A stretch of 33,670 bases of DNA from JAWWPY01 sp964412845. Lineage in GTDB: Bacteria; Actinomycetota; Actinomycetes; Streptosporangiales; Streptosporangiaceae. This document shows positions 23,706 through 31,473 of the stretch, piece by piece (positions within the stretch are counted from its first letter, which is position 1; the number at the start of each line of letters is the position of its first letter). The stretch spans positions 1 through 33,670 of the forward strand of contig CAYPQM010000071.1 of the NCBI GenBank assembly GCA_964412845.1. Reading direction: 5' to 3'. A program made the translations under genes and the position numbers. The notes under the pieces are model-generated. The model was not told the DNA's origin. It was given only the letters and a program-made list of their open reading frames with translations, and did not search any database.

Positions 23706-25385
23706 CTACGCGAAGATGATGGACAACACGAGGACGATGCCCAGGGCGGTCCCGCCGAGCAGCTTGGGCGACGCCCACCAGGGCGGCTTGGGCACGGTCG
23801 CCGGGTCGGGCGCATTCGGGTCGTGCACGCCCCAGACCAGGCCGCCGAGTTCGGATACCGGTTTCGGCTTGGTCACCAGGCTGACGAGCACCGTGACCGC
23901 CAGGTCAGCGACGAAGGCCGTGATCGCCCCGTAGAAGTTGAGCATCTGCGCGTTGATCGTGGCGTGGGTCGGGTCCAGCACCTGGTGCGGATAGAAATAG
24001 CCGATGTGGTAGCCGGCGAAGTGCATGACGGCGGCGCCGATCGTGCCGGCGGCCAGCCCGGCGACCCCCGCCCACGGCGTGCTGCGCTTCCAGAACATGG
24101 CCAGGATGAACGTGGCGAACAGCGGCGCGTTGAAGAACGAGAACAGCAACTGGATGTAGTTCATGATGTTGCTGTAGCCGGACGCGATGAACGCCGTGCC
24201 TATCCCGATCAGGATGCCGACCACGGTGACCACCCGGCCGACATTCAGGTAGTACCGGTCCCGCCGACCCTTCCTGATGTAGGTCTGCCAGATGTCGTAG
24301 GTGAAGACGGTGTTGAACGAGCTGACGTTCGCCGCCATGCCCGCCATGAAGGCGGCCAGCAGGCCGGCCAGCGCCACGCCGAGCGCGCCGTTCGGCAGGT
24401 ACTTGCCCATCAGCAGCGGGATGGCGTAGTTGTAGGCGGCTCCCTTGGGCGCGCCCAGCTTGGGGATGACGGCCAGCGCGATCAGCCCCGGGATGATGGT
24501 CAGGCCAGGAATGAAGATCTTCGGAAACGCCCCGATCAGCGGTGTCCGCTGGGCCGCGGACAGGTCCTTGGCCGACAGGGCCCGCTGGACCTCGGCGAAG
24601 TTGGTCGTCCAGTAGCCGAACGACAGGACGAAGCCGAGCCCCATGATGATGCCGATCCAGTCGCCCAGCGGGTTCGTCCAGTGCCCGACCCCGATGCCGC
24701 CCCAGGTCGAGAAGGCGCTGGCGCCCAGCTTGGTGTGCGCGATCTTGTCCTTCAGGCCGCCGTAACCGCCGACGCTGTGCAGTCCGATGATGACCAGCGG
24801 GACCAACCCGGCGATGATCACGAAGAACTGCAGCACCTCGTTGTAGATCGCGCCGGACAGGCCGCCGAGCGTGATGTACGCCAGCACGAACAGCGCCGAG
24901 ACGGCGATCGACAGCCAGATCGGCCAGCCGATCAGCGCGTTGATGACCAGCGCCAGGGCGTACAGGTTCACCCCGGCGATCAGCACCGCGGCCAGGGCGA
25001 ACGTCACGGCATTGAACAAGTGCGTGGCCGGGTTGAACCGCCGCAGCAGGAACTCCGGCACGCTGCGCACCCGTGACCCGTAGTAGAACGGCATCATCAC
25101 GACGCCGAGGAACACCATCGCCGGGACCGCGCCGATCCAGTAGAAGTGCACGGTCGGCATGCCGTACTGAGCGCCGTTCGCGGCCATGCCCAGGATCTCG
25201 ATGGCGCCGAGGTTGGCGGAGATGAAGGCCAGGCCGGTCACCCAGGCCGGCAGCGACCGGCCGGACAGCAGGAAGTCCTCGCTCGTGGCGACAGCCCGGC
25301 GGGCAATCACTCCGATCGCTATGACCAGGGCGAAATAGATCCCCAGGATCGTGTAATCGAATGGGTTGACATGAAGCCTGAGCAA
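23706..25385 (-). CDS. sodium:solute symporter (SSS family)
   Basis: A 559-residue membrane protein with the SSS pattern of 13-14 helices. Landmarks are 'YFALVIAIGVIARRAVATSEDFLLSGRSLPAWVTGLAFISANLGAIEILGMA', 'GGLSGAIYNEVLQFFVIIAG' and 'GYWTTNFAEVQRALSAKDLSAAQRTPLIGAFPK'. It resembles the sugar (SglT) branch; the substrate cannot be read. The start is a TTG with a perfect GGAGGTGAT ending 6 bases upstream. The nearby ATG in GGTGATGCGG is out of frame. It begins an operon with the small membrane protein and the Usp gene. Confidence 0.92.
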   Translation of the reverse strand: MLRLHVNPFDYTILGIYFALVIAIGVIARRAVATSEDFLLSGRSLPAWVTGLAFISANLGAIEILGMAANGAQYGMPTVHFYWIGAVPAMVFLGVVMMPFYYGSRVRSVPEFLLRRFNPATHLFNAVTFALAAVLIAGVNLYALALVINALIGWPIWLSIAVSALFVLAYITLGGLSGAIYNEVLQFFVIIAGLVPLVIIGLHSVGGYGGLKDKIAHTKLGASAFSTWGGIGVGHWTNPLGDWIGIIMGLGFVLSFGYWTTNFAEVQRALSAKDLSAAQRTPLIGAFPKIFIPGLTIIPGLIALAVIPKLGAPKGAAYNYAIPLLMGKYLPNGALGVALAGLLAAFMAGMAANVSSFNTVFTYDIWQTYIRKGRRDRYYLNVGRVVTVVGILIGIGTAFIASGYSNIMNYIQLLFSFFNAPLFATFILAMFWKRSTPWAGVAGLAAGTIGAAVMHFAGYHIGYFYPHQVLDPTHATINAQMLNFYGAITAFVADLAVTVLVSLVTKPKPVSELGGLVWGVHDPNAPDPATVPKPPWWASPKLLGGTALGIVLVLSIIFA

Positions 25386-25446
25386 GCCGCATCACCTCCG
25401 CGTGCGCGGTCATTCCGGGTACGGGCTGCCATGAATCGAGCGGCCG

Positions 25447-25720
25447 TCAGGACCCCATTACATTCCGCCTCAATACCCACCTCTGCAACAGATAATGCCT
25501 CACCGACGCACGCGGTTGATGCTGGTCTTTGCGGGGGTCGGTGAGGTTATGTGGCGGCAGGTCGGCGACGACCAGGGCGTGGTCGCTGCCAGCAGCGATG
25601 CCCTCGTCGCAGAGATGGCTGATGTGCTGGACGGTCCAGTGGGCGGTAAGCCAGATGGAGTCAAAGAGCCGGCCGGTTCCGGGTGAGTTCCTTCACCGGC
25701 TGGGCGGTGAGTGATCGCCA
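25447..25720 (-). pseudogene. frameshifted gene tail, possibly endonuclease/exonuclease/phosphatase type
   Basis: One minus-strand frame (stop at 25447, open to 25692) reads 'GRLFDSIWLTAHWTVQHISHLCDEGIAAGSDHALVVADL'. The end, G-SDHALVVADL, resembles the SDH-x2-V-x-A-x-L close of the EEP nuclease fold. Upstream, a second frame (25661-26047) reads 'RSLTAQPVKELT' and joins it only if a frameshift near 25690 is allowed. No catalytic N-terminal motifs were found further upstream. Identification is tentative. Confidence 0.3.
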
Positions 25721-26027
25721 GCGGGCCTGCCGGACGGTCAGCCAGCCAGCCAGGGGGGCTGCCTCGGCAGGATGATCAGCGAGCCAGCGCCGCAACCCGT
25801 CCTCCAGCGGGTGGATCTTGCCCGGTCCGAGGAGCAGGTCATCACCGGGCTCACCATTGAGACGGCGGCTGCCGGAGCGGCAATGCGTCCGCGTCTCGGC
25901 GAAGTCCACCGCGTCGACATCGGGGTATTGGCATCGGCATCCATCGGGACCGGCCCCTGCTGGGCCGGCACTTCGACCGGGGTCAGCGCTCTGATGACGA
26001 TCCGGCGGGTCCGGGAGAAACGGTGGT

Positions 26028-27041
26028 ATGACTGGGATCGTGGTCACGGCGGATCTGATCGAGCGGGCCCGGGATGGGGACGACCAGGCGTTCCGCGAGC
26101 TGGTCGGCTCCTATCAGCGGGAGCTGCAGGTGCACTGCTACCGGATCCTCGGCTCGCTGGCTGATGCGGAAGACGCGCTGCAGGAAACCCTCCTCGCGGC
26201 CTGGCAGGATCTGGCGGGTTTTGAGGGACGCGCCTCGATCCGGACCTGGCTGTACAAGATCGCCACCCACCGCAGCCTGAACGCGCTGCGGTCGGCCCGG
26301 CGGCGCCCGGAAACTGGCTGGCCGCCGCCCGGCCTCGCCCTCCCGGAGCCGACCCGGCGGGGCGAGGTGACCTGGCTGGAGCCTTATCCCGATGCCCTGC
26401 TGGACGGGCTGCCGGACCGCAATCCCGGCCCGGAAGCCCGCTATGAGGCCAGCGAGGCTATCTCGCTCGCCTTCATCACCGCGCTGCAGTTGCTGCCGCC
26501 CCGCCAGCGGGCTGCGCTGATCCTGCGCGATGTCCTCGGCTTCCGCGCCAGCGAGGCTGCCGCCGTGCTGGAAACCACCGAGGAGTCGGTGACCAGTGCG
26601 CTCAAGCGCGCCCGCTCCGCCCTGGCCGCCGCGGGCCGTCTTGAACCGCCGCCGCCTCCGGGGTCGGACGCCGAGCGGGGACTGCTGGCCCGGCTGACCC
26701 GGGCCTATGAGAGCCACGACATCGACGGGCTGGTCGCCTTGCTCGCCGACGACGTCCTGCTGTCCATGCCGCCTGCCCCGCTCGAATACCAGGGCCGCCC
26801 GCTAGCCGCCCGGTTCCTTGCCGCCGTGGTATTCCAGCCCGGCACCGAAATCCGGCTCATCCCGGCCAGGAGCAACCGCCAGCCCGCATTCGGCATGTAC
26901 CGGCGCACACCGCCAGACGCCAGCTTCCACCCGGCCGGGGTGATGGTGTTCACCCTCTCGGGCAGCCAGATCAGCGGCATAACCCGCTTCGGCACCAGCC
27001 TGCTGCCCCGGTTCGGGTTCCCGCCAGCGATCCCGGGCTAG
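26028..27041 (+). CDS. ECF sigma factor, SigX5-like, with C-terminal SnoaL-like domain
   Basis: A 337-residue sigma-70 family protein. Region 2 is 'DDQAFRELVGSYQRELQVHCYRILGSLADAEDALQETLLAAWQDLAGFEGRASIRTWLYKIATHRSLNALR'. The linker carries 'WLEPYPDALLDGLPDRNPGPEARYE', which marks the SigX5 (TIGR02960-like) group. Region 4 is 'LQLLPPRQRAALILRDVLGFRASEAAAVLETTEESVTSALKRARSAL'. Residues from about 215 form a SnoaL/NTF2-like domain that in related sigma factors tunes activity in place of an anti-sigma factor. No anti-sigma gene is adjacent. A convergent RibD-like reductase gene lies downstream. The ATG at MTGIVV fits the family's usual N-terminus. Confidence 0.92.
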   Translation: MTGIVVTADLIERARDGDDQAFRELVGSYQRELQVHCYRILGSLADAEDALQETLLAAWQDLAGFEGRASIRTWLYKIATHRSLNALRSARRRPETGWPPPGLALPEPTRRGEVTWLEPYPDALLDGLPDRNPGPEARYEASEAISLAFITALQLLPPRQRAALILRDVLGFRASEAAAVLETTEESVTSALKRARSALAAAGRLEPPPPPGSDAERGLLARLTRAYESHDIDGLVALLADDVLLSMPPAPLEYQGRPLAARFLAAVVFQPGTEIRLIPARSNRQPAFGMYRRTPPDASFHPAGVMVFTLSGSQISGITRFGTSLLPRFGFPPAIPG

Positions 27042-27209
27042 CGCCGCCGTCCGTGGTTTTCGATGCCTGAATGGGGAAGGACCCCTGACCAGCCATCCGC
27101 CGCAGGCTCGCCGCCAAGCGCCCAGCCAGCCAGCCGTCAGCCCTCCTCGTTCAGTCATGGCGGGCTGCTCCGCCCGCGGGTGTTGTCGCCCACGGCCCGG
27201 TTCGCCACG

Positions 27210-27773
27210 TCATCGGGTGGGCGATGGCCCGGCCGGGGGTTGCACCTGGTAGGTGAGCTTGACGATCTGGCTGAAGCTCTTGACCGATACCAGCCGAAGA
27301 GGAGCATCAAGATCCTCCCTGAGCAGCAGGCCGCCGTGCCCGGCCAGCAGAGGATGGATCGACAGGTCGATCACATCGACCAGGCCGGCGCGCATCAGCG
27401 CCTCCGCCAGGCGCGTATGACCCCAGATGAGCAGGTCTCCGCTGGTCGTGTCCTTGAGCCTGGCCGCCTCGGCGACCACATCGCCGCCGATGACCGTCGA
27501 GTTGTCCCATTCGGTGGTCTTCAGCGTGGACGAGAACACGTACTTGGCCATCGTGTTGAGCCGGTGAGCCCAGGGATGATCCGGCCGCGATGGCCACATG
27601 TTCGCCGACGCCTCATAGAAGCCCCGGCCCATGATCATGGCCTCGCTTGCCAGCAGAACTCCCAGCCCGTCGCGCAAATACGCGTCGTCGCGGAAGCGCA
27701 TAAACCCAAGCCCCGCCGGGTCGGTGTATACGCCATCGACCGAGACGAGCGTGTACTCGATGATCTTGCCCAT
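27210..27773 (-). CDS. dihydrofolate reductase-like (RibD C-terminal domain) protein
   Basis: A 187-residue RibD_C-family reductase fold. It has 'KIIEYTLVSVDGVYTDP', 'AMIMGRGFYEASANMWPS', 'KYVFSSTLKTTEWDNSTVIGGDVVAEAARLK', 'GDLLIWGHTRLAEALMRAGLVDVIDLSIHPLLAGHGGLL' and 'LVSVKSFSQIVKLTYQ'. This is the actinobacterial 'dihydrofolate reductase family' group, probably NADPH-dependent and of unknown substrate. The start is set by AAGGAG 9 bases before the ATG. Genes of this group are often found near SigX5-type sigma factors, and here the two genes are convergent neighbours. Confidence 0.88.
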   Translation of the reverse strand: MGKIIEYTLVSVDGVYTDPAGLGFMRFRDDAYLRDGLGVLLASEAMIMGRGFYEASANMWPSRPDHPWAHRLNTMAKYVFSSTLKTTEWDNSTVIGGDVVAEAARLKDTTSGDLLIWGHTRLAEALMRAGLVDVIDLSIHPLLAGHGGLLLREDLDAPLRLVSVKSFSQIVKLTYQVQPPAGPSPTR

Positions 27774-28164
27774 GTCAGCTGCTCCTTCGATCAGCCCGGC
27801 GTCCAGCACGCCGAGACGGCTCTCAGCAATACAGGCACCTGATCCACGCAAAACTGGGCGGCAAAGCACCACCGCGAGCCCCGCCAGCTGCGAGCGCTGA
27901 TGCAAAGCCGGAGCGTGAGGCATCGAAGGCATGCCGCGCTGCGATAACCTATTACGAAAAGGGCCGGGCGCTCGGCAGCAGCGCGACCGGCTTGGACGTT
28001 ATTGAGCAGCCGCGGTCGGCGCGGATGGTGAGCTGCCCGCGGGTGATTCCCTGCTTTGCCGCTGTCGCCGCGATCAGCTCTCCGCCCGGGCGGCCGACTC
28101 GCGGGTCGCGGATGCCGGCGATGCGCGTCAGACCTTCGCCGCGCGCCCGGTCTCCTGCCTCGCC
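27774..28164. other. intergenic region with transposase debris
   Basis: No intact gene is recognised. The minus strand at about 27976-28110 encodes a transposase-core fragment (separate entry). A short A+T-rich stretch with TTACGAAAAG lies at 27953-27962. Confidence 0.4.
27976..28110 (-). pseudogene. IS3-like transposase (rve core) fragment, frameshifted
   Basis: The frame at 27976-28080 reads 'ELIAATAAKQGITRGQLTIRADRGCSITSKPVALL', a close match to the core of IS3-like DDE transposases around the second catalytic Asp (HADRG-x-SMTSK pattern). Immediately upstream the similarity seems to continue in another frame ('ATRESAARAE'). Downstream the sequence diverges after 'ALL'. It is a relic of roughly 45 codons with no terminal repeats seen. 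Confidence 0.6.
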
Positions 28165-28947
28165 TCAGTGATGTCCGCCGCCGGCATGCCCTGCATCGCT
28201 GGCCGCGTGGTGGGCAGCTTCGGTGGCAGCGGATACCGCTGCCTGGGTCGCGGCGTCGATCGAGGCCTGCACTGCCGCCTGGGTTGCCGCGTGGGTGGCG
28301 GCGGATATCGTTGCCTGGGTGGCGGCGTCGAGCGTGGCGTCGGAGCCCCTGGCAACATCAACCGCCGTCTTTGCCGCGTGCGTTGCCGGCCCGCCGCTTC
28401 TCCCGGCCGCCGCGACCCGCTTGCGCGCGGCACGGCCTGCGAAGCCCGGGTAGAGCAGGGACGGCAACCCGATCGCGCTGGCCAGCCCGGCCAGGGCGGC
28501 CTGCCCGGCATCGACGCCGTCAGAGCCGTACGCGATAGCATCCAGGCTGGCTCGCGCGGCGGCTAGCCGTCCGGCGTTAAGGACTGCCCAGTCAGTTTTC
28601 GGAATGAAGCCCAGGGCCTTGCGGTGTCCGGCGCGGATCGTCCCGGCGTTAGCGAGCCTTTCCAGGTATCGCCGCGTCAGGTCCCCGCGCCGATGTGCGA
28701 CCCATGCCTTCGCCGCCGGCGGCCGGCGGCCACCTGCCATGCTCATCAGGGCCTCGTCGAGGAGCACATCACCAGTCGGCGTCTCATCGAGGATGATGAT
28801 CCGGCCGCGTTCGATGTCGACGCGCCGTAGCGCCGCCAGGCGGACAAGTTCGGCGCCGGACAGGCCGAAGCGGAGCTTCGCCGCTGTGCTGATCACGCCG
28901 TCGGAGCGTATCGAAAGCAGGACGAGGTCATCCCCGAGCGTTTCCAT
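28165..28947 (-). CDS. GPP34 (GOLPH3-like) family protein with Ala-rich tail
   Basis: A 260-residue protein. Residues 1-175 are a GPP34 domain: 'LGDDLVLLSIRSDGVI' at the start, 'LRFGLSGAELVRLAALRRVDI', 'RRYLERLANAGTIR' and 'LGFIPKTDWAV'. The family's eukaryotic members bind phosphoinositide lipids; the role in actinomycetes is poorly known. From about residue 186 to the end the chain is Ala/Thr/Gln-rich with irregular 'AATQAAV' repeats and ends GHAGGGHH. I consider this tail atypical for the family. The ATG giving METLGDD is chosen because the domain begins there; the Shine-Dalgarno is poor and an upstream frame is open. Confidence 0.85.
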   Translation of the reverse strand: METLGDDLVLLSIRSDGVISTAAKLRFGLSGAELVRLAALRRVDIERGRIIILDETPTGDVLLDEALMSMAGGRRPPAAKAWVAHRRGDLTRRYLERLANAGTIRAGHRKALGFIPKTDWAVLNAGRLAAARASLDAIAYGSDGVDAGQAALAGLASAIGLPSLLYPGFAGRAARKRVAAAGRSGGPATHAAKTAVDVARGSDATLDAATQATISAATHAATQAAVQASIDAATQAAVSAATEAAHHAASDAGHAGGGHH

Positions 28948-29262
28948 GGCCGTGACGCTAGCCTGCCCCGCATTGTGCTGACAATGCCCCGGTAAAGGAC
29001 GGCACAGGCCAGCAAGATGCCGCGTCTGCGGAGCAGGCCGAACCCAGCGCAACCGTTCGGCGCAGGCACCTGCCGGGCAAGATCATCTGAGACAACCTGG
29101 CACACATGCCGCCAAGGCGACGGCTACAGCCACATCTCCCAGCGGCCATTGTCTCAAACGAAAATGCCTGGCCAGGTCACGGCTTCTCTCGGGGTGCAAA
29201 GCGGACTTGCAGGTGCGAATTGACTGTCGCCGCTGGTCAGCCGGACGCGCGCCTTTGCTCAG
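28948..29262. other. intergenic region with an inverted repeat
   Basis: No gene is recognised. TGAGACAA (29088-29095) and TTGTCTCA (29149-29156) are perfect 8-bp inverted repeats bounding a 69-bp segment, a shape compatible with a tiny non-autonomous insertion. No target duplication was identified. Confidence 0.35.
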
Positions 29263-29580
29263 GTGCGCAACAGCTGTTGTGCACGTGCTAGTAGCCTGGC
29301 AGCAGAGTCGCTGCCGGAGGACGCGCCCCCCCCCGGCCACCTGCGCCCGCTGCTGTCCCGGATGGCGAACGACTTCCGGGACAAGGCTCCGCTCAGCGCG
29401 GCCGGGGCGGCAAAAGTCATCCTGGACGGAGTGCGCTCCGGAGACTGGCGGATCCTCGTCGGGAAAGACGCCGGCAGGCTGGATGAGGCGGTACGGGCCA
29501 AGCCCAACCAGGCCTATGACTACGCCAGGCTTTTCAGCCAGATAGCCGCCAGTGCCAGCAATACCGCTAGTACGGACTGA
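29263..29580 (+). pseudogene. C-terminal fragment of a short-chain dehydrogenase
   Basis: The last 70 residues ('FRDKAPLSAAGAAKVILDGVRSGDWRILVGKDAGRLDEAVRAKPNQAYDY') match the C-terminal end typical of actinobacterial SDR proteins. The Rossmann fold, the Gly-rich NAD site and the YxxxK catalytic motif are absent. The codons before about 29350 do not read like an SDR. The piece is therefore a 3' relic. Confidence 0.55.
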
Positions 29581-29702
29581 AGATCACCCGACCAAACGTT
29601 GATCTTCACCGGGGCTCCGACCCACCAGTCGCGGTGAATTTCGCGACGCTCGCGCCACAGCAGCTTGAGCCCGGAAAACGGCTTGGTCATCCCGACGCGG
29701 CC

Positions 29703-30656
29703 ATGCCAGGGTGGCAGGCTGTGGACTTCTGCCGCCGACGCCCGTCATCGCAGACCCTTGACTGGGTCGAGCGTGTCGCAGGGGCCAGGGTTGTGGCCTG
29801 GCGCAGGATGACAGGCGGCATCGGTTCTGTTGTTCACCGGCTAACGATCGACCACGGCAGCTACCGGGACGTGCTGGTCCTGCGCCAGTACGAGCACGCA
29901 GACAGCGACATGGCTGAGCGGTTCGCGCAGGCTGGGGCGGCGGGCGGGGCGGCGCTGGTCCGGTACGAGGCCGCGACACTTCGTGCCGTTCATGACGCCG
30001 GACTTCCGGCACCCGAGCCGATAGCCGCTGACGCGGACGGCCGCGAATCTGACGGGCACCCGGCCATCCTCATGACGCGTCTGCCCGGCCGGCTGGATGT
30101 CACGCCAGCCGACCCGGAGGGCTGGCTGCGCCAGATCGCTTCCATGGCCGTGCGGATCCATGATGCGCAGGTCGCGGCGGGACCATTCGAGGAGCGGATC
30201 GATGCAGCCGTCCCGGTCATCCCCGCCTCGGCGACACGCCCGGCGGTCTGGGAGGCCGCCTTCGGCATCCTGCGGCAGCAGGCACCTGAGCCCGCTACCT
30301 GCTTCATTCACCGCGACTTCCAGCTCTTCAATCTGCTCTGGCGGCGCGGCCGGCTGACCGGCGTCGTGGACTGGACAAGGTCCTGCACCGGTCCGGCCGA
30401 CTTCGATACCGGGCACTGCCGGCTCAATCTGGCCGTCATGTTCGGGGCGCACTGGGCTGAGCGGCTCCGCCTGGCTTATGAAGCCGAGGCTGGTCGTGCC
30501 ATCGATCCCTGGTGGGACCTGTACGCAGTTACCGCATACAGCGATGAGTGGCGCCGGTTCATCCCAGTCCAGGTTGCCGGCCGCGCTCCCGTCAATACCG
30601 CGGGCATGACATCCCGTGTCGAAGATCTACTGGAAGCGACGTTGGGCCGGCTCTGA
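29703..30656 (+). CDS. aminoglycoside-phosphotransferase-like (APH) kinase
   Basis: A 317-residue protein-kinase-fold phosphotransferase. The Gly-rich start is 'RMTGGIGSVVHRLTID', followed by 'DVLVLRQYE'. The catalytic loop is 'CFIHRDFQLFNLLW' (H203, D205, N210) and the metal-binding Asp lies in 'LTGVVDWTRSCTGPADFD'. This pattern belongs to the broad APH family, which phosphorylates small molecules such as aminoglycosides, choline or homoserine; resistance cannot be concluded. The start is uncertain: a GTG at 29634 and this ATG are both in frame and neither has a clear Shine-Dalgarno. Its 3' end is convergent with the DUF6262 gene. Confidence 0.85.
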   Translation: MPGWQAVDFCRRRPSSQTLDWVERVAGARVVAWRRMTGGIGSVVHRLTIDHGSYRDVLVLRQYEHADSDMAERFAQAGAAGGAALVRYEAATLRAVHDAGLPAPEPIAADADGRESDGHPAILMTRLPGRLDVTPADPEGWLRQIASMAVRIHDAQVAAGPFEERIDAAVPVIPASATRPAVWEAAFGILRQQAPEPATCFIHRDFQLFNLLWRRGRLTGVVDWTRSCTGPADFDTGHCRLNLAVMFGAHWAERLRLAYEAEAGRAIDPWWDLYAVTAYSDEWRRFIPVQVAGRAPVNTAGMTSRVEDLLEATLGRL

Positions 30657-30747
30657 GCCGGAGGTTCTTCTGGGTGTCACATGATGGCCGTCATCCCAGG
30701 TCGTGGCCCCTTCCCCGGGCCAGGGTTCATGCCACAGGTGTCGTGCA

Positions 30748-31173
30748 CTACGAAGGGCCAACGGGCATCCGGTTGGCGAGCGTCATGAGGTCGCGGTTGG
30801 CTGCGCGGGCGGCGGTGAAGTCGTCGGTTCGTTCCTCGAGCTCCTGGCGCAGGTCGAGGACTTGCTGTTCGAGCTGGCCGACGCGGGTGCGGAATGCCTC
30901 GGAGTCGTCGGTGCGCCCGATTCCGCTGGCGCGGAAGACTTTCTCACCGAGGACTTCTGAGAGCCGGGCTGTGTGCTCGGTGTTCTGCCTGCGGAGCCTC
31001 TGGTTCTGCTCGCGGAGGTTGGCTAGATCGGCCAGCAGGGACTGCTTGCTGGCCGCCGTGGAAGCGGGGCTGCCGACTGGATCGGCGGACCGCGCGTGGA
31101 TCTGAGCCCGGAGATCGTGGTGCCGGTAGAGGAACGACCGGTCGACGCCGGCTGCCCTGGCGACGGCTGACAC
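30748..31173 (-). CDS. DUF6262-like protein, N-terminally shortened
   Basis: 141 residues from a GTG. The N-terminus is a helix-turn-helix-like 'SAVARAAGVDRSFLYRHHDLRAQIH'. A coiled coil follows ('LLADLANLREQNQRLRRQNTEHTARLSEVL' and 'RVGQLEQQVLDLRQELEERTDDFTAARAANRDLM'). This is the DUF6262 layout, seen next to tyrosine integrases of Tn554-like elements. The family's first helix appears to be present upstream in frame ('RVLSALGQLAAAGQEISV') up to a TGA at 31243-31245, but no start codon with a ribosome site is visible there. No integrase gene is adjacent, so it is an orphan and may be a remnant. Confidence 0.65.
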   Translation of the reverse strand: MSAVARAAGVDRSFLYRHHDLRAQIHARSADPVGSPASTAASKQSLLADLANLREQNQRLRRQNTEHTARLSEVLGEKVFRASGIGRTDDSEAFRTRVGQLEQQVLDLRQELEERTDDFTAARAANRDLMTLANRMPVGPS

Positions 31174-31473
31174 GCTGATTTCCTGGCCGGCCGCAGCCAG
31201 CTGGCCGAGGGCGCTGAGAACGCGCTGGGGCGGCGGGTGGTATCACGGCGCCGGGCGGCATAAGGGACTCTGCCGCACCGCCGTTCATGCGAGGCCTTCT
31301 TGCAGCCGCGGGCGCCTGGCGGGCATGCCGAGATGGACTGCCCGCTCGCGCCATCCGTGGCTTGTGCCACGGCGGGTCCTGGAATCCGCGCCCAGCCCTC
31401 ACTCTCCATCGGCTTCCCGCACTTGGAGGGAATCAGAGCTTTCAAAAGTCCGCAAGAAGTTGCCGTACCCGTC

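Noticed and set aside
23691..25076. Plus-strand 461-codon frame opposite the symporter
   Set aside because: Charged, repetitive composition (Asp/Arg/Gln/His) typical of the antisense of a membrane-protein gene; no domain.
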